Shown here: positions 34,845-46,218 of the stretch, one piece after another
Layout: every line of letters starts with the position of its first letter
Numbering within the stretch: position 1 is the first letter of the stretch
DNA from: Hordeum vulgare subsp. vulgare
Taxonomy: Eukaryota > Streptophyta > Magnoliopsida > Poales > Poaceae
Assembly: GCF_904849725.1 (NCBI RefSeq)
Contig: NC_058521.1
Coordinates: 340,674,638-340,738,637 of the forward strand
DNA: 64,000 nucleotides
Direction of reading: 5' to 3'
Program-made: the position numbers and the translations under genes
Notes under the pieces: model-generated
What the model saw: the letters and a program-made list of their open reading frames with translations, nothing else
What the model was told of the DNA's origin: nothing
Database searches by the model: none

Positions 34845-35140
34845 CACTACTGGAATCCAGTTCTTTGCCGTCTGCTGGCTGATGGCAAAGAACCTCTTTG
34901 CCTTCAGTTGACACAAGGCGGACGACAAAGGGCTGACTGATGGCAAAAATACTATTTGCCATGTGTCGGCCCTTTGCCGTCTGCCAGCGGACGGCAAAGA
35001 GACCCTGGGCAGACGGCAAAGAGGACGGGTGAGTCCCATGCCTGTCGTGTCCGACGGAAGGCTAACTTTGCCATGTGTTGACCTTTGCCGTCTACCGTGG
35101 GGCCCTTTGCCGTCGGGGGGCGGACGGCAAAGGGGCCGAC
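34845..35140. repeat. CACTA left inverted end and subterminal repeats
   Basis: Several copies of CTTTGCCGTCTGC or its complement GACGGCAAAG occur between 34,861 and 35,135, in both orientations. In En/Spm elements such repeats bind the TNPA protein; here that role is inferred. Confidence 0.85.
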
Positions 35141-35154
35141 CATGTAACGGCCGT

Positions 35155-35900
35155 CTACTCCCCCTCGCGCTCACTGTCTCTCTCCCCCCCCCCACACTGT
35201 CTCTCTCTCCCCATCACGCTCACTATCACTCGCCCCCACCGCCGCCCCGCCTCTCTCCCACCGGTGAACCCCTCCCCGCGGCCACCCCGGCCCCTCCCCG
35301 CGGCCACCCCCTCCCCACGGTGACCCCCTCCCCGCGGACCTCCTCCCCCACCACCACAACTCCTCCCTGGTGAGTTCATTTTCTTTCTTTTTTTCTTTTT
35401 TTCATTTCATTTCATCTGTTAGTTTAGGTTACTGTCAGTGTTAATTAGGTTAATGTTAGTTTAAGTTAATTAGGTTACTATTAGTTTAATGTTAATTAGG
35501 TAATTGTTAGTTTAGGTTAATTAGGTTACTATTAATTTAGTGTTAATTAGGTTACTGTTAGAAGAGGAGGAGGAGGAGGAGGAGAAAGAAGAAGAAGAAG
35601 AAGAAGAAGAAGAAGAAAAAGAGGAGAGAGGAGAAGAAGAAAGAAAAGGACCCCGACCCCCGACCCCCGCCCCTGACCCCCGACGCCACTGACACCCGAC
35701 TCCTAACCCCCGACACCCGACATCACTGACCCCCGACCCCCGACACCCGACTCCCGACCCCCGACGCCCGACGCCACCAACCCCCAACCCTCGACCCCCG
35801 ACCCCCGACACCCGACGCCACTGACACCCGACTCCCGACCCCCGACGCCCGACACCATTGACCCCCGACCCCCGACTCCCGACGCCCGACACCACTGACC
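35155..35900. repeat. Simple-sequence region in CACTA leader
   Basis: CT-rich and CCCC-rich DNA (35,155-35,365) is followed by TTAGGTTA-type repeats (35,415-35,560) and a GAA/GAG run (35,560-35,650). A CCCGAC-rich tandem region (about 35,650-35,895) of CCCGAC, CCCGACGCC and similar units completes it. No supported coding region. Confidence 0.7.
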
Positions 35901-36216
35901 GATTACATAATGGTGGGCTTCCACATGTTCTTCGTGATAGTGATGATGATGATGCATTTATTGATGATAGTGATGATCATGATGCATTTATTGACCCCGA
36001 AACATATATAGACGAGCACGATTGTTATTAGTTCATGTCAGGTATTCAACTATTATACTATATATAAATTTTGAGTTCATGTTAGGTATTCAATTTTTAT
36101 TAGTCATGTTGGTATTTATGACGATGATACACTTAAATTATATACATTTTATTACTCATGTTGTTATTTATGTTGTACTAATTTCATTTACTCTTTGTCA
36201 TGACAGGTGTTGAAAG

Positions 36217-38782
36217 ATGGTGGGAAAGGGTCGAAAGCACTCCGCGGCTCCTTCTTCGTCGGCGGGTGATGGGATGGGTACTTCCATTCCTGCCTCGCCT
36301 CTTTAGAGAGTGTTGCTCTCTACTATGCAAGAAGCAACCCCCATGAGAGGAGGTCGACCCCCCGCGAAGCCGAGTGGTACTAAAGGTACACGTTGTATTC
36401 ATGTTGGTATTTATGTTGTACTCATGTTGTATGCATATTGGTATTTATATACATTTTATTACTCATGTTGGTATTTATGTTGTACTAAAGGTACACGTGC
36501 CCGCGGGAGAGGTAGGGCGGTGGCTGCCACGCCTTCTGAGGTGGAGGCTACATGGTCTCCGCCACCACCCCAAGCTGATTCACCTGAGCACAGGACTTCT
36601 AGGGTGGATTCGTCTAAGGTGGAGGCTACACGGTCTCCGGTTCACGAGCCTCGGGTCGACGAGCCTTCGACCCACGAGCCTCGTGTCCCAAAGACTTCGT
36701 TCCAGGCGACTCCGGAGCAAAGCAGGGATGAGGGTACGTCCCGAGAGACCCAGTGGGATACCTGGGCTGAGCCAAGTGGCCATGCTGGTAGCGACGAGGA
36801 GCTGGGTGAGGGGGCTACCGTCTACCAGCGTGGTAGTTTGGGGCTCCCGCTCGTGCCGGCGACCCCCGAGCAGAGGTGGTCTATTAGGCCAAATGGGGAC
36901 AAGTAAGTTAATTTACTCTTATTTAACCATTTGCATTCACATTTTCTCAAATATCTAATGTTTTGGCTTTAATTTGTCATACCGTAGGGGTTGGATTGTT
37001 GCCAAGGGTGTCCGCAAGCCCAACAGCGTCGTTGGTGTGCTTTGCCGTAAAAACTTCCCAGGGTTTGTTACGTTGCCCGATCGGGAGCGAGAGGTAGGAA
37101 TGACGTGGGAGCACTACTTGGGTGCCCCGGCCCCGCCGGAGGTGGAGATCGACGGTGTTTTGTGCCACACGAGGGCCGACATGGTGATCCGACAGTTCTG
37201 GGTAATTTGTCCTTCACACAATTATAAATCAACCATAGCTAGTTATTGTACTAATCGGTGTTGTCTTGTTTGCAGACCTACTACAGGTGTGAGGAGGGAT
37301 ACGAGGAGGACGCGGTAAAGGTTATCGAAACCGAATGTCACCGCCTACTTCAAAACTTTCGGCACGAGGCTCGGCTGCAGTTTGTTCGAGACTACTATGC
37401 CACGCGGCGTACTAGGATTGACAAGGCGAAGTGCCGTGATGCTAAGATGGAGAAGGAGCATTACATGAAGGTAATTACATATTATTAAGGCTTTGTAGTT
37501 AGTTTCCTTGATTTGGTTCTTACGCGCTCAAATTTCTCTTTATTAACTTAGGTGCCCCCGAGATGGTGTGTGGATAAGATGGATTGTTGGTAGGCCTTGG
37601 TGGATCAGTGGTTCTCCGAAACGTGGGATGCCAGCCACAACAATGCCAAGGAGAGGCATGACAAAATGGTTGGTGTGCCACACCATCAAGGGAGCGTCAA
37701 CTTAATCCAATTTGGCGAGAACTGGGTATGTGGTTTGCTTCATGCCTCATGCAATTCATTCTTAATGCTATCTTGAGCCCTTTACTAATACAATTATCCT
37801 CTCTCTCTCTCTTTTAGGCGCGTCACAATAAGACGGAAGTGCCACAGATGTATGACCTGTATGCGATGGCCCATACTACCTCGTACAAGAAGGTCAAGGC
37901 ATTCTCTGAGTCTGACCTCGAGCATCCAAAAAACTTCACTAACATCTCCTCCCACAACAAGCTCGTGAAGTACAGAGATCACGGGAAGGCGAGGAAAGGG
38001 GAGGACTTTAACCCGAGCGAGGGGCCTATTGATCCAGAGCTGGTGATGATAGCTGCCAATGGGAGGCCCCATGGCTCGATCGCCATTGCAGACGGCCTTA
38101 TACATTGTCCTAGCACTCTCTGGCAGATAAAGACACGCCAAATGAGCTCCTGTCCGGAGATACCATGTCGTCCACGGCTAGTCGAGCTCGCCATCGAGGT
38201 TAGTTTAATGGACTCAACTATATTTCTGCATTATGTTGTGCGTTGGAGCCAATATGATTAAATTGCTAACAATGAGTTGTGTTGCAGGCTGCTATTCAGA
38301 AAGAGAGAGAGAGAGGCAATGCAGGCGGCTATGGCGGAGAAAGATAAGGAGATGAGGGAGCTGGAGGAGAGGATGACTCCATTGGTGGAGGCGAAGAGGT
38401 CACGGAATGATGCGTCTAACAGGGCCATATACAATCTCTTCGTGGTAAGTTTCTTCTTCATGTTATTTCAAATCTTGCATTTTAATATCCATTTCAATAA
38501 TAAATAAAAAGTTTGACTTGTCGAAACCAAATGTACAGTCTATGTGCGAGAAGAGCGGCCAAGTCCCTCTGTCGATGCCAGTCATTAACATTGCGGGGAC
38601 AGTGAGTTTCATTTCAGTGCGGTGATCTTAAGAGTGTCCTCATGCTAACGACACATTGCAAACAATGTTTGGTGCAGAATATGTCTCGAAACACATCGCA
38701 CGACCCTTCTGAAGTGGAGCCTTCTCCAGGGAAGCCATCTCCAGGTGAAACAAGCCAGAGCCACCGTGCTTCACCGCCGTGA
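36217..38782 (+). pseudogene. CACTA Transposase_24-like (TNPA-type) gene, about nine exons
   Basis: An ATG at 36,217 opens an N-terminal Ser/Pro/Arg-rich part with a TAG at about 36,304. Splice sites with GT/AG and matching phase give exons ending at 36,902, then 36,988-37,201, 37,276-37,470, 37,552-37,735, 37,818-38,198, 38,288-38,444, 38,539-38,601 and 38,678-38,782. The core includes YRCEEGYEEDAVKVIE, ARHNKTEVPQMYDLYAMAH and NGRPHGSIAIADGLI. I recognise this as the plant 'Transposase, Ptta/En/Spm' family (PF03004 type), a DNA-binding accessory protein. A second TAG at 37,591-37,593 (probably from CAG) breaks exon 4. A coiled coil rich in Glu and Lys lies in 38,288-38,444. Near-intact splice sites suggest loss mainly by point mutation. 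Confidence 0.82.
36377..36498. repeat. 105-bp in-frame insertion with 17-bp direct repeats
   Basis: GTACTAAAGGTACACGT occurs at 36,377 and 36,482. The DNA between is AT-rich and matches intron or leader DNA upstream (36,137-36,180). It interrupts a GC-rich exon, keeps the frame and adds no stop. Confidence 0.85.
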
Positions 38783-38939
38783 TGACGATAATGGTATGTT
38801 ATTTCTAGTGTTTTAATAAAAATTAGCTAGGCTTCCATCTAAATTACATAATTAGCTTAGTTAGCTCCAAAATGGTCTATTTAATAAAACATGACCTATA
38901 CTTAGCTAATTATCCTCGAAATGACATAATTAGCTCCAA

Positions 38940-41900
38940 AAAGGCATTCTTAGCTAATTTAGCCCGAAGAAGGGGACAAGAGGAGAAGAAAGAGGAAAAA
39001 TGAAAGGAAGGAAGAAGAAGAAGGAGAGAAGAAGAAGAAGCGAAGATGAAGGATAAGATGAAGGAGAAGAAGGAGAAGGAGCTCCTCCTTCTCCTTCTTC
39101 TTCCCCCTTCTTCCTCCTTCTCCTTCTCCTTCTTCTTTTCTTCTTCTTCTCCTCTTCCTTCTCCTTCTCCTCCTCCTCCTACTCCTCCTCCTCCTTCTTC
39201 TTTTACTTCTTCTTCTCTTCTTGCTTCTTCTCTTTCTCATCTTCTACATAGCTTAGACTCATCTAAGAAAGACTAAATTGGCTAATTATCGTACAAAATG
39301 ACATAATTAGCTTAGTTAGCTCCTAAATGACCTATTTAATAAAAAATGACCTATAGTTAGCTAAGTTCTCTCCTAAATGACATAATAAGGCTTAAGTAGC
39401 TGCAAGATGACCTATTCCCCCTAACTTAGGTATTAAATGGCCTATAATTAGCCTAGCTAGATCCAAAATGGCTTAATAAGCATAGTTTGCTCCGGAATGA
39501 CTTATTTTACCAAAGTTAGCTCCGAAACGACCAATAGTTAGTTAGGATTCCATCTAAATGACATAATTACCTTAGTTAGCTCCAAAATGGTCTATTTAAT
39601 AAAACATGACCTGTACTTAGCTAATTATCCTCGAAATGACCTAATTAGCTCCAAAAAGGCATTCTTAGCTAATTTAGCCCGAAGAAGGGGACAAGAGGAG
39701 AAGAAAGAGGAAAAATGAAAGGAAGGAAGAAGAAGAAGAAGAGAAGAAGAAGGAGAGAAGAAGAAGGATAAGAAGAAGGAGAAGAAGGAGGAGAAGAACG
39801 AGAAGGAGCTCCTCCTTCTCCTTCTTCTTCCTCCTTCCTCCTTCTCCTTCTTCTCCTCCTTCTTCCGCCTTCTCCTTCTCCTTCTTCTTTTCTTCTTCTT
39901 CTCCTCTTCCTTCTCCTTCTCCTCCTCCTCCTCCTCCTCCTCCTCCTTCTTCTTTTACTTCTTCTTCTCTTCTAGCTTCTTCTCTTTTTCTTCTTCTACG
40001 TAGCTTAGACTCATCCAAGAAAGACTAAATTGGCTAATTATCCTACAAAATACCATAATTAGCTTAGTTAGCTCCTAAATGACCTATTTAATAAAAAATG
40101 ACCTATAGTTAGCTAAGTTCTCTCCTAAATGACATAATAAGGCTTACGTAGCTGCAAGATGACCTATTCCCCCTAACTTAGGTATTAAATGGCATATAAT
40201 TAGCCTAGCTAAATCCAAAATGGCTTAATAAGCATAGTTTGCTCCCGAATGACCTATTTTACCCAAGTTAGCTCTGAAACGACCTATAGTTAGCTAGGCT
40301 TCCACCTAAATGACATAATTAGCTTAGTTAGCTCCAAAATGGTATATTTAATAAAACATGGCCTATACTTAGCTAATTATCCTCCAAATGACATAATTAG
40401 CTCCAAAAAGGCATTCTTAGCTAATTTAGCCCGAAGAAGGGGACAAGAGAAGAAGAAAGAGGAAAAATGAAAGGAAGGAAGAAGAACAAGAAGAGAAGAA
40501 GAAGGAGAGAAGAAGAAGGAGAAGAAGAAGGAGAAGAAGGAGGAGAAGAAGGAGACGGAGCTCCTCCTTCTCCTTCTTCTTCCTCCTTCTTCCTCCTTCT
40601 CCTTCTCCTTCTTCTTTTCTTCTTCTTCTCCTCTTCCTTCTCCTTATCCTCCCCATCCTCCTCCTCCTCATCCTTCTTCTTTTACTTCTTCTTCCCTTCT
40701 TTCTTCTTCTCTTTCTCTTCTTCTACGTAGCTTAGACTCATCCAAGAAAGACTAAATTGGCTAATTATCCTACGAAATGACATAATTACCTTAGTTAGAT
40801 CCTAAATGACCTATTTAATAAAAAATGGCCTATAGTTAGCTAAGTTCTCTCCTAAATGACATAATAAGGCTTACGTAGCTGCAAGATGACCTATTCCCCC
40901 TAACTTAGGTATCAAATGGCCTATAATTAGCCTAGCTAGATCCAAAATGGCTTAATAAGCATAGTTTGTTCCAGAATGACCTATTTTACCCAAGTTAGCT
41001 CCGAAACGACCTATAGTTAGCTAGGCTTCCACCTAAATGACATAATTAGCTTAGTTAGCTCCAAAATGGTTTATTTAATAAAACATGACCTATACTTAGC
41101 TAATTATCCTCGAAATGACATAATTAGCTCCAAAAAGGCATTCTTAACTAATTTAGCCCGAAGAAGGGGACAAGAGGAGAAGAAAGAGGAAAAATGAAAG
41201 GAAGGATGAAGAAGAAGAAGAGAAGAAGAAGGAGAGAAGAAGAAGGATAAGAAGGAGAAGAAGGAGGAGAAGACGGAGAAGAAGGAGAAGGAGCTCCTCC
41301 TTCTCCTTCTTCTTCCTCCTTCTTCCTCCTTCTCCTTCTCCTTCTTCTTTCCTTCTTCTTCTCCTCTTCCTTCTCCTTCTCCTCCTCCTCCTCCTCCTCC
41401 TTCTTATTTTACTTCTTCTTCTCTTCTTGCTTCTTCTCTTTCTCTTCTTCTACGTAGCTTAGGCTCATCTAAGAAAGACTAAATTGGCTAATTATCCTAC
41501 AAAATGACATAATTAGCTTAGTTAGCTCCTATATGACCTATTTAATAAAAAAATCCCTATAGTTAGCTAAGTTCTCTCCTAAATGACATAATAAGGCTTA
41601 CGTAGCTGCAAGATGACCTATTCCCCCTAACTTAGGTATTAAATGGCCTATAATTAGCCTAGCTAGATCAAAAATGGCTTAATAAGCATAGTTTGCTCCG
41701 GAATGACCTATTTTACCCAAGTTAGCTCCGGGACGACCTATAGTTAGCTAGACTTCCACCTAAATGACATAATTAGCTTAGTTAGCTCCAAAATGGTTTA
41801 TTTAATAAAACATGACCTATACTTAGCTAATTATCCTCGAAATGACATAATTAGCTCCAAAAAGGCATTCTTAACTAATTTAGCCCGAAGAAGGGGACAA

Positions 41901-42900
41901 GAGGAGAAGAAAGAGGAAAAATGAAAGGAAGGAAGAAGAAGAAGAAGAGAAGAAGAAGGAGAGAAGAAGAACGATAAGAAGGAGAAGAAGAAGGAGAAGA
42001 AGGAGAAGAAGGAGAAGGAGCTCCTCCTTCTCCTCCTTCTTCCTCCTTCTCCTTCTCCTTCTTCTTTCCTTCTTCTTCTCCTCTTCCTTCTCCTTCTCCT
42101 CCTCCTCCTCCTCGTCCTCCTTCTTCTTTTACTTCTTCTTCTCTTCTTGCTTCTTCTCTTTCTCTTCTTCTACGTAGCTTAGGCTCATCTAAGAAAGACT
42201 AAATTGTCTAATTATCCTACAAAATGACAAAATTAGCTTAGTTAGCTCCTAAATGACCTATTTAATAAAAAAATCCCTATAGTTAGCTAAGTTCTCTCCT
42301 AAATGACATAATAAGGCTTACGTAGCTGCAAGATGACCTATTCCCCCTAACTTAGGTATTAAATGGCCTATAATTAGCCTAGCTAGATCAAAAATGGCTT
42401 AATAAGCATAGTTTGCTCCGAAATGACCTATTTTACCCAAGTTAGCTCCGAAACGACCTATAGTTAGCTAGACTTCCACCTAAATGACATAATTAGCTTA
42501 GTTAGCTCCAAAATGGTCTATTTAATAAAACATGACCTATACTTAGCTAATTATCCTCGAAATGACATAATTAGCTCCAAAAAGGCATTCTTAGCTAATT
42601 TAGCCCGATGAAGATGACAAGAGGAGAGGAAAGAGGAAAAATGAAAGGAAGGAAGAAGAAGAAGAAGAGAAGAAGAAGGAGAAGGAGGAAGAAGAAGGAG
42701 AAGGAGAAGGCGAAGGAGGAGAGAAGCTCCTTCTCCTTCTTCTCCTCCTTCTTCTCCTTCTTCTTGTCATTCTTCTTTTCTTCTTCTTCTCCTTCTCATC
42801 CTCCTTCTCCTCCTCCTTCTCCTCCTCCTCCTTCTTCTTCTTCTTTTTCTTCTCCTTCTTCTTCTCTTCTTGCTTCTTCTCTTTCTTCTGCTACATAGGT
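38940..42900. repeat. Tandem array with GAA/CTT mirror blocks
   Basis: AGCCCGAAGAAGGGG-type strings start units at 38,961, 39,676, 40,428, 41,155, 41,882 and 42,602, spaced 715-752 bp. Each unit has 100-150 bp of almost pure purine (GAA/GGA), a GAGCTCC-like centre, about 150 bp of almost pure pyrimidine (CTT/CCT), then about 450 bp of AT-rich DNA with GACATAATTAGCTTAGTTAGC and GACCTATTTAATAAAA. Long open frames of Lys/Arg/Glu or Leu/Ser/Phe here are composition effects, not genes. Confidence 0.93.
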
Positions 42901-43589
42901 TATTTTCCCCAACAAAGACATACTTAGCTAATTATCCTCCAAATTGACAAAATTAACATAGTTAGGTTAAAATATCATAAGAACCTTGGTTAGCTCGTTA
43001 AAATGACTAATTTAGCTCCAAAATGGATTAATAATCGTAGTTGGCTAGAAAATGACATATTTTATCCAAGTTAGCTCTAGAATGACCTATACTTAGCTAA
43101 GTTCTCTCCTAAATGACATAATAAGGCTATGTAGCTCCAAGATGACCTATTCCACCTAACTTAGCTATTAAATGGCCTATACTTAGCTAATTTCTCTCCG
43201 AAATAACCTATATACTTCTTCATCTAGTATTATTCTTCTAACTTTATTATTTGTCATTTTGCAGATTACATTCACTTCACGGGAAGCTTGGATTATATTG
43301 ATGGAATGCTTGAAGATGATTTCTTGTACAATGGCTTCACGGAAGCTTGTATTGAAACTACTGAAGTATATGGATATATACTAAACTTTGTATGCATGTG
43401 GATGAAAGTAGTGTAATATATGGTTTGGTACGGATGGAACTTGCATAATATGTATGTACTATGGATGAAAGTTATTTTAATATGGTTATGAGTACGGAAA
43501 GAAATTTATTTTTGTCAAATATATATATATATATATATTCTGATTATTCTGAAAAATGTTGGATATAATAAGAAATAAAATAAAAAGGG
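42901..43589. other. CACTA 3' part between array and subterminal repeats
   Basis: Diverged copies of the AT-rich array unit (to about 43,215) are followed by a gene-tail-like stretch. After TTTTGCAG at 43,257-43,264, a probable splice acceptor, comes a short exon-like passage to about 43,360. AT-rich DNA with an AT dinucleotide run at 43,520-43,540 follows. It could be the last exon and 3' UTR of the CACTA gene. Confidence 0.4.
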
Positions 43590-44175
43590 GCTGGTTCCCC
43601 CCATTGTCGTCTGCCCCCACATGGCAAAGGGGGGACGGCAGACGGCAAAGAGGGGAGAGAGGGGGCTGGTTCCCCCTTTGCCGTCTGCCCCCACATGGCA
43701 AAGGGAAGATGGCAGACGTCAAAGAGGTGAGAGAGAGGGGGCTGGTTCCCCGCTTTGTCGTTTGCCCCCACATGGCAAAGGGGGGAACCAGCCCCCTCTC
43801 TCTCCCCTCTTTGCCGTCTGCCCCCACATGGCAAAGGGAGGATGGCAGACGGCAAAGAGGGGAGAGAGAGGGGGCTGGTTCCCCCCTTTGCCGTCTGCAC
43901 CGACATGGCAAAGGGGGATGGCAGACGGCAAAGAGAGTAGGCCTGCCGTTAACACTTAACGGGGCCGTTGGTGTATGTGCCGTCCCATTTAATTTGCCGT
44001 CTGCCCCCTCATGGCAAAGATTCTTTGTCGTTAGCTTTAAAAAAGCAGACATCAAAGAACCTCTTCACCAGATATTTTTTGCCGTCTGCTGACCGATGGC
44101 AAAGCCTTTGCGATCAGTGGTTCCCCCCTTTGCCGTCCGCCATGGCAGACGGCAAATTTCTGAATTTCAGTAGTG
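43590..44175. repeat. CACTA right subterminal repeats and inverted end
   Basis: At least four copies of a unit carrying GGGGCTGGTTCCCC, TTGCCGTCTGCCCCCACATG, GGCAAAGG and CAGACGGCAAAGAGG. One copy is inverted relative to its neighbour. The element ends CAGACGGCAAATTTCTGAATT then TCAGTAGTG. Confidence 0.9.
43774..43892. repeat. Perfect 49-bp inverted repeat
   Basis: Arms 43,774-43,822 and 43,844-43,892 are exact reverse complements with a 21-base loop. Each arm runs from GGCAAAGGGGGGAACCAG to TTTGCCGTCTGCC (or its complement). A transcript would fold into a long perfect hairpin. Confidence 0.95.
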
Positions 44176-44178
44176 ACT

Positions 44179-44880
44179 GTTCAAAAATCAATCTGGTAAA
44201 GTATTTGCTCGATATGTTGGAGCCAACTGCAGGAATGGGCCTCCCCTGAGGAAAATCTGGGTTCCCAAAACTTGCCTTGAAAATCTTCAGGTGAATGTCC
44301 TCATGACACCACCTATGAAGAATTTGAACCCCAGATCAAATTCCTCAGGAGGACCAAAATCTTCAAGAGGATCAAAATCCTCAACTGGTCAAAACTATGC
44401 TCGTACCCATGCTAATGCTTCTAACATGCAGTGAAATTACAAGGAATGTGAATATGAGCGTTATTCTTCAAATCATTATGTTCATAAATCCTCAAATAAG
44501 TTCTCTGCATATTCATTTGAGTACTTTAACCCCCCTACTGTTAAGAGAAGTGCATTAGCTTCAATGCCCCCTTTCTCATATGGTGCTCGCAGGATGATGA
44601 ATGCTTTGCCACCCCTTCAGATGTGGGTGGTGATGAAATTGAACTAATCACTTCTGCTTGTCAGGTCTCCAGATGAAAATCATCATCTGAAGAATTTGCT
44701 GTAGACCTGAGGAAAACGCTTGATGGGACGCAAGCTAATATTGATGAAATAGAAATATTGCACACGTCCTTATAATTCTGTTTATGATGAAATTCCTATC
44801 TGATGAAATTAAGATAATATTCTTCAAGTCTGAAGCATATGAGATGGTAAGCTGTACTAATTCATCTGCAGGATGACAAA
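44179..44880 (+). pseudogene. SIRE-type gag-PR linker after the CACTA
   Basis: The gag C-terminal region resumes after the CACTA with NLVKYLLDMLEPTAGMGLP, then Asn/Ser-rich translation with several stops. In this lineage a long poorly conserved linker separates the zinc knuckle from the protease. Confidence 0.6.
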
Positions 44881-46218
44881 CCCAAGAGTACTGAGTGGGT
44901 TCTTGATAGTGGCTGCACACACCACATGACTGGTGACAAAAGCTTGTTGATGAATATGCCACTAACTCCATCACCCCTGAAGCAAATCACTTATGCTGAC
45001 AAAGGTAAAAGCAAGGTATTGGGACTTGGCAAAGTGGCTATTTCCAAGGATAAGCACATGGACAAAGTGATGCTTGTTGAATCCCTTGGATTTAACCTCA
45101 TGTCAGTCTCAATGTTTTGTGATCTTGATATGATTGTTACCTTTGGAAGATATCGATGTGTTGTCATCATGGAATCTGACAAATCCAAAGTCTTCGAAGT
45201 TGTAAGAAGAGGGGATTTGTACATTGTTGATTTCTCTACAGGTCCTCAACCAGCCACTTGCTTACTAGCAAAAAGCTCAGAAGGGTGGCTGTGGCATCGA
45301 AGACTTGGTCATGCAGGCATGAGGAATTTACACACGCTCGCGAAGAAGAAGCATGGCATTAGCATCGAATCAGTCAAAATCATGAAGGACCACCTCTGCG
45401 GTGCGTGTAAGTCTGGGAAAATGACCAGATCCAAGCACCCCTCAAAGAATATCATGACCACTACTCGTCCATTTGAATTGCTTCACATGGATCTATTTGG
45501 ACCTACTGATTATGCCACTCTAACAAATGCAACATCTTTGTATGGCTTGGTCATAGTTGATGATTATTCTAGATACACAGGGGTGCATATCATTTTATAT
45601 AAAACTGAAGTGCAGGAAGTCTTCAAACGATTTTATTCAAGGGCCTCGACAAACTTCGGCATCGAGATCAAACACATCAGGAGTGATAATGGAATATATT
45701 TCAAAAACACTGGTCTTGATAATTATCTTGATGAACTTGGTATTACACATGAATTGTCTGCCCCTTATACTCCTCAACAAAATGGTGTCGTAGAAAGGAA
45801 GAACAGGACTCAGGTTGAGATGGCAAGAACCATGCTTGAAGAATATCATACTCCCGGTCGCTTTTGGCCTGAAGCAATTAACACTGCCTGCCATATCATC
45901 AACAGGGTATATCTTCACAAATTCCTCAAGAAAACCTCATATGAACACCTCACTGACAAGAAACCCAATGTAAGTTATTTCAAAGTCTTGGGTGCAAAAT
46001 GCTGGATTAGAGATCCTCACCATAGCTCAAAGTTTGCACCTAAGGCACATGAGGGTTTTATGCTCAGTTATGGAAAGGATTCACACACCTACAGAGTCTT
46101 CAACAACTATCACAACAAGGTTGTTGAGACTGTAGATGTGCGGTTCGATGAAACTAATGGCTTGCAAAGAGAGCAATTGCCTCCTGATCCAGATAAGTTG
46201 TCTCTGATGAAGCAATAA
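44881..46218 (+). pseudogene. SIRE-type protease and integrase (nearly open)
   Basis: Protease active site WVLDSGCTHHMTG lies at 44,896-44,934 (Asp codon 44,905). GAG-pre-integrase follows with LWHRRLGHAGMRN, then CGACKSGKMTRS. The integrase core has LHMDLFG (Asp near 45,490), RSDNGIYF (Asp at 45,685-45,687) and NGVVERKNRT (Glu near 45,793). The frame is open for 430 codons and ends at 46,216-46,218 by a frame change within a DEAIKL-like passage. Catalytic residues of both enzymes appear intact in this part, although the element as a whole is dead. Confidence 0.93.

Larger units (their letters stand above)
34845..44175 (+). mobile_element. CACTA (En/Spm) DNA transposon
   Basis: Starts CACTACTGGAATCCAG and ends CTGAATTTCAGTAGTG, i.e. 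CACTA inverted ends, with ACT target duplications at 34,842-34,844 and 44,176-44,178. Subterminal repeats of TTTGCCGTCTGC and GACGGCAAAG type lie at both ends. It encodes a Transposase_24-like (Ptta/En/Spm) protein with introns, but I see no TNPD-type transposase (the DDE enzyme), so the copy is probably non-autonomous. Much of the inside is a tandem array with GAA/CTT blocks. Confidence 0.95.

Noticed and set aside
38959..42898. Several open frames of Lys/Arg/Glu or Leu/Ser/Phe repeats
   Set aside because: They follow from GAA/GGA and CTT/CCT runs read in any frame, overlap on both strands and share no start or splice context.
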